This document shows positions 12,144 to 26,300 of a stretch of DNA of 64,000 nt, in pieces; the first letter of the stretch is position 1; every line of letters begins with the position of its first letter. A program made the translations under genes and the position numbers. The stretch spans positions 1-64,000 of the forward strand of contig CANTUQ010000325.1 of assembly GCA_947683425.1 (NCBI GenBank), read 5' to 3'. The stretch is from Excoecaria cochinchinensis (lineage: Eukaryota; Streptophyta; Magnoliopsida; Malpighiales; Euphorbiaceae). The notes beneath the pieces are model-generated. The model saw only the letters and a program-made list of their open reading frames with translations. It was not told where the DNA came from and made no database searches.

Positions 12144-15100
12144 ATGCGTTGTGACCGGCAAGCTTCCAGTAGCTATTCCAATCAAGTTTTCCCGAATTAT
12201 TGGGCTCGGATCCACCACTTTTTACGATTTTTTGATTCTGGCGATTTTTCCTAGTGATACCCCTAGGAAAATCCGTAAAAATTCGTCAGATCCCGAGGAA
12301 GCCAATTCTTGATGCGTTGTGACCGGCAAGCTTCCAGTAGCTATTCCAATCAAGTTCCCCCGAATTATTGGGCTCGGATCCAGAATTTCTCCACTTTTAC
12401 GATTTTTCGATTCTGGCGATTTTCCCTAGTGGTACCCCTAGGGAAATCCGTAAAAATTCGTCAGATCCCGACGAAGCCAATTCTCGATGTGTTGTGACCG
12501 GCAAGCTTCCAGTAGCTATTCCAATCAAGTTTCCCCGAATTATTGGACTCGGATCCACCACTTTTTATGATTTTTCGATTCTGGCGATTTTCCCTAGTGG
12601 TACCCCTAGGGAAATCCGTAAAAATTCGTCAGATCCCGACGAAGCCAATTCTCGATGCGTTGTGACCGGCAAGCTTCCAGTAGCTATTCCAATCTAGTTT
12701 CCCCGAATTATTGGGCTCGGATCCAGAATTTCACAACTTTTTACGATTTTTCGATTCTGGCGATTTTCCCTAGTGGTACCCCTAGGGAAATCCGTAAAAA
12801 TTCGTCAGATCCCGGCGAAGCCAATTCTCGATGCGTTGTGAATGGAAACCTTCCAGTAGCTATTCCAATCAAGTTTCCCCGAATTATTGGGCTCGGATCC
12901 AGAATTTCACCACTTTTTACGATTTTTCGATTCTGGCGATTTTTTCTAGTGGTACCCCTAGTGAAATCCGTAAAAATTCGTCAGAGCCCGACGAAGCTAA
13001 TTCTGGATGCGTTGTGACCGGCAAGCTTCCAGTAGCTATTCCAATCAAGTTTCCCCGAATTATTGGGCTCGGATCCAGAATTTCACCACTTTTTACGATT
13101 TTTCGATTCTGGCGATTTTCCCTAGTGGTAGCCATAGGGAAATCCATAAAAATTTGTCAGATCCCGACGAAGCCAATTCTCGATGCGTTGTGACCGGCAA
13201 GCTTCCAGTAGCTATTCCAATCAAGTTTCCCCGAATTATTGGGCTCGGATCCAGAATTTCACCACTTTTTACGATTTTTCGATTCTGGCGATTTTCCCTA
13301 GTGGTACCCCTAGGGAAATCCGTAAAAATTCGTCAGATCCCGACGAAGCCAATTCTCGATGCGTTGTGACCGGCAAGCTTCCAGTAGCTATTCCAATCAA
13401 GTTTCCCCGAATTATTGGGCTCGGATCAAAAATTTCACCACTTTTTACGATTTTTCGATTCTGGTGATTTTCCCTAGTGGTACCCCTAGGGAAATCCGTA
13501 AAAATTCGTCAGATCCCGAAGAAGCCAATTCTCGATGCGTTGTGACCGGCAAGATTCCAGTAGCTATTCCAATCAAGTTTCCCCGAATTATTGGGCTCGG
13601 ATCCAGAATTTCACCACTTTTTACGATTTTTCGATTCTGGCGATTTTCCCTATTGGTACCCCTAGGGAAATTCGTAAAAATTCGTCAGATCCCGACGAAG
13701 CCAATTCTCGATGCGTTGTGACCGGCAAGCTTCCAGTAGCTATTCCAATCAAGTTTCCCCGAATTATTGGACTCGGATCCACCACTTTTTATGATTTTTC
13801 GATTCTGGCGATTTTCCCTAGTGGTACCCCTAGGGAAATCCGTAAAAATTCGTCAGATCCCGACGAAGCCAATTCTCGATGCGTTGTGACCGGCAAGCTT
13901 CCAGTAGCTATTCCAATCAAGTTTCCCCGAATTATTGGACTCGTATCCACCACTTTTTATGATTTTTCGATTCTGGCGATTTTTCCTAGTGGTACCCCTA
14001 GGGAAATCCGTAAAAATTCGTCAAATCCCGACAAAGCCAATTCTCGATGCGGTTTGACCGGCAAGCTTCCAGTAGCTATTTCAATCAAGTTTTCCCGAAT
14101 TATTAGACTCGGATCTACCACTTTTTACGATTTTTCGATTCTGGTGATTTTCCCCAGTGGTACCCCTAGGGAAATCCGTAATAATTCGTCAGATCTCGAC
14201 GAAGCAAATTCTCGATGCGTTGTGACCGGCAAGCTTCCAGTAGCTATTCTAATTAGACTCGGATCCACCACTTTTTACGATTTTTCGATTCTGGTGATTT
14301 TCCCTAGTGGTACCCCTAGGGAAATCCGTCAAAATTCGTCAGATCCCGACGAAGTCAATTCTCGATGCGTTGTGACCGGCAAGCTTCCAGTAGCTATTCC
14401 AATCAAGTTTTCCCGAATTATTGGACTAGGATCCAAAATTTCACCACTTTTTACGATTTTTCGATTCTGGTGATTTTTCCTATTGGTACCCCTAGGGAAA
14501 TCTGTAAAAATTCGTCTGATCCCGACGAAATAAATTCTCGATACGTTGTGACCGGCAAGCTTCTAGTAGCTATTCCAATCAAATTTTCACGAATTATTGG
14601 ACTCGGATCCACACTTTTTACGATTTTTCGATTGTGGTGATTTTCCCTAGTCGAACCCCTTGGAAAATCCGTAAAAATTCGCCAGATCCCGACGAAGCCA
14701 ATTCTCGATGCGTTGTGACCGGCAAGCTTCCAGTAGCTATTCCAATCAAGTTTCCCCGAATTATTGGGCTCGGATCCAGAATTTCACCACTTTTTACGAT
14801 TTTTCGATTCTGGCGATTTTCCCTAGTGGTACCCCTAGGGAAATTCGTAAAAATTCGTCAGATCCCAACGAAGCTAATTCTCGATGCGTTGTGACCGGCA
14901 AGATTCCAGTAGCTATTCCAATCAAGTTTCCCCGAATTATTGGGCTCGGATCCAGAATTTCACCACTTTTAACGATTTTCTGATTCTGGCGATTTTCCCT
15001 AGTGGTACCCCTAGGGAAATCCGTAAAAATTCGTCAGATCCCGACGAAGCCAATTCTCGATGCGTTGTGACCGGCAAGCTTCCAGTAGCTATTCCAATCA

Positions 15101-18100
15101 AGTTTCCCCGAATTATTGGGCTCGGATCCAGATTTTCACCACTTTTTACGATTTTTCGATTCTGGCGATTTTTTCTAGTGGTACCCCTAGGAAAATCCGT
15201 AAAAATTAATCAGATCCCGACGAAGCTAATTCTGGATGCGTTATGACCGGCAAGCTTCCAGTAGCTATTCCAATCAAGTTTTCCTGAATTATTGGGCTCG
15301 GATCCACCACTTTTTACGATTTTTCGATTCTGGCGATTTTCCTTAGTGGTACCCCTAGGGAAATCCGTAAAAATTCGTCAGATCCCGAGGAAGCCAATTC
15401 TCGATGCCTTGTGACCGGCAATCTTCCAGTAGCTATTCCAATCAAGTTTCCCCGAATTATTGGGCTCGGATCAAGAATTTCACCACTTTTTACGATTTTC
15501 CGATTCTGGCGATTTTCCCTAGTGGTACCCCTAGGGAAATCCGTAAAAATTCGTCAGATCCCGATGAAGCCAATGCTTGATGCGTTGTGACTTGCAAGCT
15601 TCCAGTAGCTATTCCAATCAAGTTTTCCCGAATTATTGGACTCAGATCCACCACTTTTTATAATTTTTCGATTCTGGTGATTTTCCCTAGTGGTACCCCT
15701 AGGGAAATCCGTAAAAATTCGTCAGATCCCGACGAAGCTAATTCTCGATGCGTTGTGACCGGCAAGCTTCCAGTAGCTATTTCAATCAAGTTTCCCCGAA
15801 TTATTGTGCTCGGATCCAGAATTTCACCACTTTTTACGATTTTTCGATTCTGGCGATTTTCCCTAGTGGTACCCCTAGGGAAATCCGTAAAAATTCGTCA
15901 GATCCCGACGAAGCCAATTCTCGATGCGTTGTGACCGGCAAGCTTCCAGTAGCTATTCCAATCAAGTTTCCCCGAATTATTGGGCTCGGATCCAGAATTT
16001 CACCACTTTTTATGATTTTTCGATTCTGGCGATTTTTCCTAGTGGTACCCCAAGGGAAATCCGTAAAAATTCGTCAGATCCCGACGAAGCCAATTCTCGA
16101 TGCGTTGTGACCGGCAAGCTTCCAGTAGCTATTCCAATCAAGTTTCCCCGAATTATTGGACTCGGATCCACCACTTTTTATGATTTTTCGATTCTGGTGA
16201 TTTTCCCTAGTGGTACCCCTAGGAAAATCCGTAAAAATTCGTCAGATCCCGAAGAAGCCAATTCTCGATGCGTTATGACCGTCAAGCTTCCAGTAGCTAT
16301 TCATTTCAAGTTTTTCCGAATTGTTGGACTCGGATCCAAAATTTCACCACTTTTTACGATTTTTCGATTCTCGTGATTTTTCCTAGTGGTACCACTAGAG
16401 AAATCCGTAAAAATTTGTAAGATTTCGACGAAGCCAATTCTCGATGCGTTGTGACCGGCAAGCTTCCAGTAGCTATTCCAGTGTAGTTTTCCCGAATTAT
16501 TGAACTCGGATCAAAAATTTCACAACTTTTTACGATTTTTCGATTCTGGTGATTTTCCCTAGTGGTACCTCTAGGGAAATCCGTAAAAATTTATCAGATC
16601 CCGACGAAGCCAATTCTCGATGCGGTCTGACCGGCAAGCTTCCAATAGCTAATCCAATCAAGTTTTCCCGAATTATTGAACTCGGATCCACCACTTTTTA
16701 AGATTTTTCGATTCTGGTGATTTTCCCTAGTGGTACCCCTAGGGAAATCTGTAAAAATTTGTCAGATCCCGACAAAGCCAATTCTCGATGCGGTTTGACC
16801 GGCAAGGTTCCAGTAGCTATTTCAATCAAGTTTTCCCAAATTATTGGACTCGGATCCACCACTTTTTACGATTTTTCGATTCTGGTGATTTTCCCCAGTG
16901 GTACCCCTAGGGAAATCCGTAAAAATTCGTCAGATCCCGACGAAGCAAATTCTCGATGCGTTGTGACCGGCAAGCTTCCAGTAGCTATTCCAATCAAATT
17001 TTGATGAATTATTGGACTCGGATCCACCACTTTTTACGATTTTTCGATTCTGGTGATTTTCCCTAGTGGTACCACTAGAGAAATCCGTAAAAATTTGTCA
17101 GATTCCGACGAAGCCAATTCTCGATGCGTTGTGACCGGCAAGCTTCCAGTAGCTATTCAAATGAAGTTTTCCCGAATTATTGGACTCGGATAAAAAATTT
17201 CACAACTTTTTACGATTTTTCGATTCTGGTGATTTTTCCTAGTGGTATCTCTAGGTAAATTCGTAAAAATTTGTCAGATCCCGACGAAACCAATTCTCGA
17301 TGCGGTCTGACCGGCAAGCTTCTAGTAGCTAATCCAATCAAGTTTTCCCGTATTATTGTACTCGGATCCACCACTTTTTACGATTTTTCGATTCTTGTGA
17401 TTTTCCCCAGTGGTACCCCTAGGGAAATCCGTAAAAATTCGTCAGATCCCGACGAATAAATTTCTCGATGCGTTGTGACCGGCAAGCTTCCAGTAGCTAT
17501 TCCAATCAAATTTTAACGAATTATTGGACTCGGATCCACCACTTTTTATGATTTTTCGATTCTGGTGATTTTTCCTAGTGGTACTCCTAGGAAAATCCGT
17601 AAAAATTCGTCAGATCCCGACGAAGTCAATTCTCGATGCGTTATGACCGGCAAGCTTCCAGTAGCTATTCCAATCAAGTTTTTCCGAATTATTGGACTAG
17701 GATCCAAAATTTCACCACATTTTACGATTTTTCGATTCTGGAGAATTTTCCTATTGGTACCCCTAGGAAAATCTGTAAAAATTCGCCAGATCTCGACGAA
17801 GACAATTCTCGATGCATTGTGACCGGCAAGCTTCCAGTAGCTATTCCAATCAAGTTTCCCCGAATTATTGGGCTCGGATCCAGAATTTCACCACTTTTTA
17901 CGATTTTTCGATTCTGGCAATTTTTCCTAGTGCCCTAGGGAAATCCGTAAAAATTCGTCAGATCCCGACCAAGCCAATTCTCGATGCGTATTGACCGGCA
18001 AACTTCCAGTAGCTATTCCAATTGGACTCGGATCCACCACATTTTACGATTTTTCGATTCTGGTGATTTTTCCTAGTAGTACCCCTAGGGAAATCCGTAA

Positions 18101-18839
18101 AAATTCGTCAGATCCCGACGAAGTCAATTCTCGATGCGTTGTGACCAGCAAGCTTCCAGTAGCTATTCCAATCAAGTTTTCCCGAATTATTGGACTAGGA
18201 TCCAAAATTTTGCCACTTTTTACGATTTTTCGATTCTGGTGATTTTCCCTATTGGTTCCCCTAGGAAAATCTGTAAAAATTCGTCTGATCCCGACGAAAC
18301 AAATTCTCGATGCGTTGTGACCGGCAAGTTTCCAGTAGCTATTTTAATCAAATTTTGACGAATTATTGGACTCGGATCCACCACTTTTTACGATTTTTCG
18401 ATTCTGGTGATTTTCCCTAGTGGTACTGGTACCCCTAGGGAAATCCGTAAAAATTTGTCAGATCCCGAAGAAGCCAATTCTCGATGCGTTGTGACCGTCA
18501 AGCTTCCAGTAGCTATTCATTTCAAGTTTTCCCGAATTGTTAGACTCGGATCCAAAATTTCACCACTTTTTACGATTTTTCGATTCTCGTGATTTTCCCT
18601 AGTGGTACCACTAGAGAAATCCGTAAAAATTTGTCAGATTCGGACGAAGCCAATTCTCGATGCGTTGTGATCGGCAAACTTCCAGTAGCTATTCCAGTGA
18701 AGTTTTCCCGAATTATTGGACTCGGATCAAAAATTTCACAACTTTTTATGATTTTTCGATTCTGGTGATTTTCCCTAGTGGTATAGGGAAATCCGTAAAA
18801 ATTTGTCAGATCCCGATGAAGCCAATTCTCGAAGCGGTC

Positions 18840-21800
18840 TGACCGGCAAGCTTCCAGTAGCTATTCCAATCAAATTTTCACGAATTATTGGACTCGGATC
18901 CAGACTTTTTACGATTTTTCGATTGTGGTGATTTTTCCTAGTCGTACCCCTAGGAAAATCCGTAAAAATTCGTCAGATCCCGACGAAGCCAATTCTCGAT
19001 GCGTTGTGACCGGCAAGATTCCAGTAGCTATTCCAATCAAGTTTTCCCGAATTATTGGACTCGGATCCAAAATTTCACAACTTCTTATGATTTTTTGATT
19101 CTGGTGATTTTCCCTAGTGGTACCCCTAGGAAAATCCGTAAAAATTCGTCAGATCCCGAAGAAGCCAATTCTCGATGCGTTGTGACCGGCAAGCTTCCAG
19201 TAGCTATTCCAATCAAGTTTTCCCGAACTGTTGGACTCGGATCAAAAATTTCACCACTTTTTACGATTTTTCGATTCTGGTGATTTTCCCTAGTGGTACC
19301 ACTAGGGAAATCCGTAAAAATTCGTCAGATCCCGACGAAGTGAATTCTCGATGCGTTGTCACCGGCAAGCTTCCAGTAGCTATTCCAATCAAGTTTTTCC
19401 GAATTATTGGACTCGGATCCAAAATTTCACAACTTTTTACGATATTTCGATTCTGGTGATTTTCCCTAGTGGTTCCTCTAGGGAAATCCGTAAAAATTTG
19501 TCAGATCCCGACGAAACAAATTCTCGATGAGGTCTGACCGGCAAGCTTCCAGTAGCTAATCCAATCAAGTTTTCCTGAATTATTGTACTCGGATCCACCA
19601 CTTTTTACGATTTTTCGATTCTGGTCATTTTCCCTAGTGGTACCCCTAGGGAAATCCGTAAAAATTTGTCAGATCCCGACAAAGCCAATTCACGATGCGG
19701 TTTGACCGGCAAGCTTCCAGTAGCTATTCCAATCAAGTTTTCCCGAATTAGTGGTCTCGGATCCACCACTTTTTACGATTTTTCGATTCTGGTGATTTTT
19801 CCCAGTGGTACCCCTAGGAAAATCCGTAAAAATTGGTCAGATCCCGACGAAGCAAATTCTCGATGCGTTGTGACCGGCAAGCTTCCAGTAGCTATTCCAA
19901 TCAAATTTTGACGAATTATTGGACTCGGATCCACCACTTTTTACGATTTTTCGATTCTGGTGATTTTCCCTAGTGGTACCCCTAGGAAAATCCGTAAAAA
20001 TTCGTCAGATACCAACGAAAACAATTCTCGATGCGTTGTGACCGGCAAGCTTCCAGTAGCTATTCCAATCAAGTTTCCTCGAATTAGTGGGCTCGGATCC
20101 ACCACTTTTTATGATTTTTCGATTCTGGCGATTTTCCCTAGTGGTACCCCTAGGAAAATCCGTAAAAATTCGTCAGATCCCGACGAAGCCAATTCACGAT
20201 GCGTTGTGACCGGCAAGCTTCCAGTAGCTATTCCAATCAAATTTCCCCGAATTATTGGGCTCGGATCCAGAATTTCACCACTTTTTACGATTTTTCGATT
20301 CTGGCGATTTTCCCTAGTGGTACCCCTAGGGAAATCCGTAAAAATTCGTCAGATCCCGAGGAAGCCAATTCTCGATGCGTTGTGACCGGCAAGCTTCCAG
20401 TAGCTATTCCAATCAAATTTTGACGAATTATTGGACTCTGATCCACCACTTTTTACGATTTTTCGATTCTGGTGATTTTCCCTAGTGGTACCCCTAGGGA
20501 AATCCGTAAAAATTCGTCAGATACCGACGAAAACAATTCTCGATGCGTTGTGACCGGCAAGCTTCCAGTAGCTATTCCAATCAAGTTTTCCCGAATTATT
20601 GGACTAGGATCCAAAATTTCACCACTTTTTACGATTTTCCGATTCTGGTGTTTTCACTATTTGTACCCCTAGGGAAAACCGTAAAAATTCGTCAGATCCC
20701 GACGAAGCAAATTCTCGATGCGTTGTGACCGGCAAGCTTGCAGTAGCTATTCCAATCAAATTTTCACGAATTATTGGACTCGGATCCACACTTTTTACGA
20801 TTTTTCGATTGTGGTGATTTTTCCTAGTCGTACCCCTAGGAAAATCCATAAAAATTCGCCAGATCCTGACGAAGCCAATTCTCGATGCGTTCTGACCGGC
20901 AAGCTTCCAGTAGCTATTCCAATCAAGTTTTCCCGAATTATTGGACTCGGATCCAAAATTTCACCACTTTTTACGATTTTTCGATTCTGGTGATTTTCCT
21001 TAGTGGTACCCCTAGAAAAATCCGTAAAAATTCGTCAGATCCCGAAGAAGCCAATTCTCGATGCGTTGTGACCGGCAAGCTTCCAGTAGCTATTCCAATC
21101 AAGTTTTCCCGAATTGTTGGACTCGGATCCAAAATTTCACCACTTTTTATGATTTTTCGATTCTCGTGATTTTCCCTAGTGGTACCACTAGAGAAATCCG
21201 TAAAAATTTGTCAGATTCCGATGAAGCCAATTCTCGATGCGTTGTGACCGGCAAGCTTCCAGTAGCTATTCCAAAGAAGTTTTCCCGAATTTGTCAGATA
21301 CCGACGAAGCCAATTCTCGATGCGGTATGACCGGCAAGCTTCCAATAGCTAATCCAATCAAGTTTTCCCGAATTATTGTACTCGGATCCACCTCTTTTTA
21401 CGATTTTTCGATTCTGGTGATTTTCCCTAGTGGTACCCCTAGGGAAATCCTTAAAAATTTGTCAGATCCCGACAAAGCCAATTCTCGATGCGGTCTGACC
21501 GGCAAGCTTCCAGTAGTTATTCCAATCAAGTTTTCCCGAATTATTGGACTCGGATCCACCACTTTTTACGATTTTTCGATTCTGGTGATTTTCCCTTGTG
21601 GTACCCTTAGGGAAATCGGTAAAAATTCGTCAGATCCCGACGCAGCAAATTCTCGATGCGTTGTGACCGGTAAGCTTCCAGTAACTATTCCAATCAAATT
21701 TTGACGAATTATTGGACTCGGATCCACCACTTTTTACGATTTTTCGATTCTCGTGATTTTCCCTAGTGGTACCCCTAGGGAAATCAGTAAAAATTCGTCA

Positions 21801-23110
21801 GATCCCGACGAAGTCAATTCTCGATGCGTTGTGACCAGCAAGCTGCCAGTAGCTATTCCAATCAAGTTTTCCCGAATTATTGGACTAGGATCCAAAATTT
21901 TACCACTATTTACGATTTTTTGATTCTGGTGATTTTTCCTAGTGGTACCCCTAGAAAAATCCGTAAAAATTCGTCAGATCCCGACGAAGTAAATTCTCGA
22001 TGCGTTGTGACCGACAAGCTTCCAGTAGCTATTCCAATCAAATTTTCACGAATTATTGGACTCGGATCCACACTTTTTACGATTTTTTGATTGTGGTGAT
22101 TTTTCCTAGTCGTACCCCTAGGAAAATCCGTAAAAATTCGTCAGATCCCGACGAAGCCAATTCTCGATGCGTTGTGACCGGCAAGATTCCAATAGCTATT
22201 CCAATCAAGTTTTCCCGAATTATTGGACTCGGATCCAAAATTTCACAACTTCTTACGATTTTTCGATTCTGGTGATTTTCCCTAGTGGTACCCCTAGGAA
22301 AATCCGTAAAAATTCGTCAGATCCCGAAGAAGCCAATTCTCGGTGCGTTGTGACCGGCAAGCTTCCAGTAGCTATTCCAATCAAGTTTTCCCAAATTGTT
22401 GGACTCGGATCAAAAATTTCACCACTTTTTACGATTTTTCGATTCTGGTGATTTTCCCTAGTGGTAATTCTAGAGAAATCCGTAAAAATTTATCAGATTC
22501 CGACGAAGCCAATTCTCGATGCGTTGTCACCGGCAAGCTTCCAGTAGCTATTCCAATGATATTTTCCCGAATTATTGTACTCGAATCCAAAATTTCACAA
22601 CTTTTTACGATTTTTCGATTCTGGTGATTTTTCCTAGTGGTACCTCTAGGGAAATCCGTAAAAATTTGTCAGATCCCGACGAAACCAATTCTCGATGCGG
22701 TCTGATCGGCAAGCTTCCAGTATCTAATCCAATCAAGTTTTCCCGAATTATTGTACTCGGATCCACCACTTTTTACGATTTATCGATTCTGGTGATTTTC
22801 CCTAGTGGTACCCCTAGGAAAATCCGTAAAAATTTGTCAGATCCCGACAAAGCCAATTCACGATGCAGTTTGACTGGCAAGCTTCCAGTAGCTATTCCAA
22901 TCAAGTTTTCCCGAATTATTGGTCTCGGATCCACCACTTTTTACGATTTTTTGATTCTGGTGATTTTCCCCAGTGGTACCCCTAGGGAAATCCGTAAAAA
23001 TTCGTCAGATCCCGACGAAGCAAATTCTCGATGCGTTGTGACCGGCAAGCTTCCAGTAGCTATTTCAATCAAATTTTGACGAATTATTGGACTCGGATCC
23101 ACCGCTTTTT
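18840..23110 (+). repeat. Pair of related 1.1-kb satellite blocks about 3.17 kb apart
   Basis: The stretch at about 18840-19950 and that at about 22010-23110 share a series of private variants in the same order. These are the GATTGTGGTG monomer, AACTTCTTA, CCCGAAGAAGCC, a GTTGTCACCGGC variant, GCTAATCCAATC with ATTGTACTCGG, and CCAATTCACGATG. The offset is 3,168 bp at the start and drifts by a few bases. By eye, identity is clearly higher than between random monomers but lower than in the left heptamers, so this is an older duplication. Confidence 0.7.
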
Positions 23111-23365
23111 ACGATTTTTCGATTCCGGTGATTTTCCCTAGTGGTACCCCTAGGGAAATCCGTAAAAATTTGTCAGATCCCGACGAAGCAAATTCTCGAT
23201 GAGTTGTGACCGGCAAGCTTCCAGTAGCTATTCCAATCAAATTTTCACGAATTATTGGACTCGGATCCACACTTTTTACGATTTTTCGATTGTGGTGATT
23301 TTTCCTAGTCGTACCCCTAAGAAAATCCGTAAAAATTCGCCAGATCACGACGAAGCCAATTCTCG

Positions 23366-26300
23366 ATGTGTTGTGACCGGCAAGCTTCCAGTAGCTATTC
23401 CAATCAAGTTTTCCCGAATTATTGGACTCGGATCCAAAATTTCATCACTTTTTACGATTTTTCGATTGTGGTGATTTTTCCTAGTGGTACCCCTAGGGAA
23501 ATCCGTAAAAATTCGTCAGATCCCGACGAAACCAATTCCCGATGCGTTGTGACCGACAAGCTTCCAGTAGCTAGTCCAATCAAGGTTTCCCGAATTATTG
23601 GACTCGGATCAAAAATTTTACCACTTTTTACGATTTTTCGATTCTGGTGATTTTCCTTAGTGGGTACCTCTAGGAAAATCCGTAAAAATTTGTCAGATCC
23701 CGACGAAGCCAATTCTCGATGCGGTCTGACCGGCAAGCTTCCAGTAGCTAATCCAATCAAGTTTTCCCGAATTATTTGACTCGGATCCACCACTTTTTAC
23801 GATTTTTTGATTCTGGTGATTTTTCCTAGTTTTACCACTATGGAAATCCGTAAAAATTCGACAGATCCCGACGAAGCCAATTCTCGATGCATTGTGACCG
23901 GCAAGCTTCAAGTAGCTATTCCAATCAAGTTTTCCCGAATTATTGGACTCGGATCCAAAATTTCACCACTTTTTACGATTTTTCGATTTTGGTGATTTTT
24001 CCTAGTGGTACCCCCATGGAAATCCGTAAAAAATTTTCAGATCCCGACGAAGGCAATTCTCGATGCGTTGTGATCGGCAAGCTTCCAGTAGCTATTCCAA
24101 TCAAGTTTTTCCGAATTATTAGACTCGAATCCACCACTTTTTATAATTTTTCGATTCTGGTGATTTTTCCTAGTGGTACCCCTAGGAAAATCCGTAAAAA
24201 TTCGTCAGATCCTGACGAAACCAATTCTCGATGCGTTGTGACCGGCAAGCTTCCAGTAGCTATTCCAATCAAGTTTTCCCGAATTATTGCTCTCGGATCC
24301 ACCAATTTTTATGATTTTTTGATTCGGGTGATTTTTCCTAGTGGCACCCCTAGGGAAATCTGTAAAAATTCGTCAGATCCCGACGAAACCAATTCTCGAT
24401 GCGTTGTGACCGGCAAGCTTACAGTAGCTATTCCAATCAAGTTTTTTGGAATTATTGGACTCGGATCCACCACTTTTTACAATTTTTCGATTCTGGTGAT
24501 TTTCCCTAGCGGTACCCCTAGGGAAATCCGTAAAAATTTGTCAGATCCCGACAAAGCCAATTCTCGATGCGGTCTGACCGGCAAGCTTCCAGTAACTATT
24601 CCAATCAAGGTTTCCCGAATTATTGGACTCGGATCAAAAATTTTACCACTTTTTACGATTTTTCGATTCTGGTGATTTTCCCTAGTGGTACCTCTAGGGA
24701 AATCCGTAAAAATTTGTCAGATCCAGACGAAGCCAATTCTCGATGCGGTCTGACCGGCAAGCCTCCAGTAGCTAATCCAATCAAGTTTTCCCGAATTATT
24801 GCACTCGGATCCACCACTTTTTACGATTTTTCGATTCTGGTGATTTTCCCTAGTGGTACCCCTAGGGAAATTCGTAAAAATTCGTCAGATCCCGACGAAG
24901 CCAAATCTCGATGCGTTGTGACCGGCAAGCTTCAAGTAGCAATTCCAATCAAGTTTTCCCGAATTATTGGACTCGGATCCAAAATTTCACCACTTTTTAC
25001 GATTTTTCGATTCTGGTGATTTTCCCTAGTGATACCCCTAGGAAAATCCGTAAAAATTCGTCATATCCTGACAAAACCAATTCTTGATGCGTTGCGACCG
25101 GCAAGCTTACAGTAGCTATTCCAATCAAGTTTTTCCGAATTATTTGACTCGGATCCACCACTTTTTATGATTTTTCGATTCTGGTGATTTTTCCTAGTAA
25201 TATCCTAAGGGAAATCCGTAAAAATTCGTCAGATCCCGACGAAACCAATTCTCGATGCGTTATGACCGGTAAGCTTCCAGTAGCTGTTCCAATCATGTTT
25301 TCCCGAATTTTTGCACTCGGATCCACCACTTTTTACGGTTTTTCGATTCTGGTGATTTTTCCTAGTGGTACCCCTAGAAAAATACGTAAAAATTCGTCAG
25401 ATCCCGACGAAACCAATTCTCGATGCGTTGTGACCGGCAAGCTTCCAGTAGCTATTCCAATCAAGTTTTCTCGAATTATTGGACCGGATCAAAAATTTCA
25501 CCACTTTTTACGATTTTTCGATTCTGGTGATTTTTCCTAGTGGTACCCCTAGGGAAATCCATAAAAATTCGTCAGATCCCGACGAAACCAATTCTCAATG
25601 CGTTGTGACCGGCAAGCTTCCAGTAGCTATTCCAATCAAGTTTTCCCGAATTATTGGACTCGGATCCAAAATTTCACCACTTTTTACGATTTTTTGATTC
25701 TGGTGATTTTCCCTAGTGGGACCGCTAGGGAAATTCGTAAAAATTCGTCAGATCCAGACGAAACCGATTCTCGATGCGTTGTGACCGGCAAGCTTCAAGT
25801 AGTTATTCCAATAAAGTTTTTTCGAATTATTGGACTCGGATCCAAAATTTCACAACTTTTTACGATTTTTCGATTCTGGTGATTTTCCCTAGTGGTACCC
25901 CTAGGGAAATCCGTAAAAATTCGTCAGATCCCGACGAAGCCAATTCTCGATGCGTTGTGACCGGCAAGCTTCCAGTAGCAATTCCAATCAAGTTTTCCCG
26001 AATTATTTGACTCGGATCCACCACTTTTTACGATTTTTCGATTCTGGTGATTTTCCCTAGTGGTACCCCTAGGAAAATCCGTAAAAATTCGTCAGATCCG
26101 GACGAAGCCAATTCTCGATGCGTTGTGACCGGCAAGCTTCCAGTAGCTATTCCAATCAAGTTTTCCCGAATTATTGGACTCGGATCCAAAATTTCATCAC
26201 TTTTTACGATTTTTCGATTGTGGTGATTTTCCCTAGTGGTACCCCTAGGGAAATCCGTAAAAATTCGTCAGATCCCGACGAAACCAATTCCCGATGCGTT

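Noticed and set aside
13535..14473. 312-codon open frame on the + strand
   Set aside because: It is a concatenation of 168-bp satellite monomers that happen to preserve frame; the same peptide repeats with each unit and shifts at every 176-bp unit. Not a gene.
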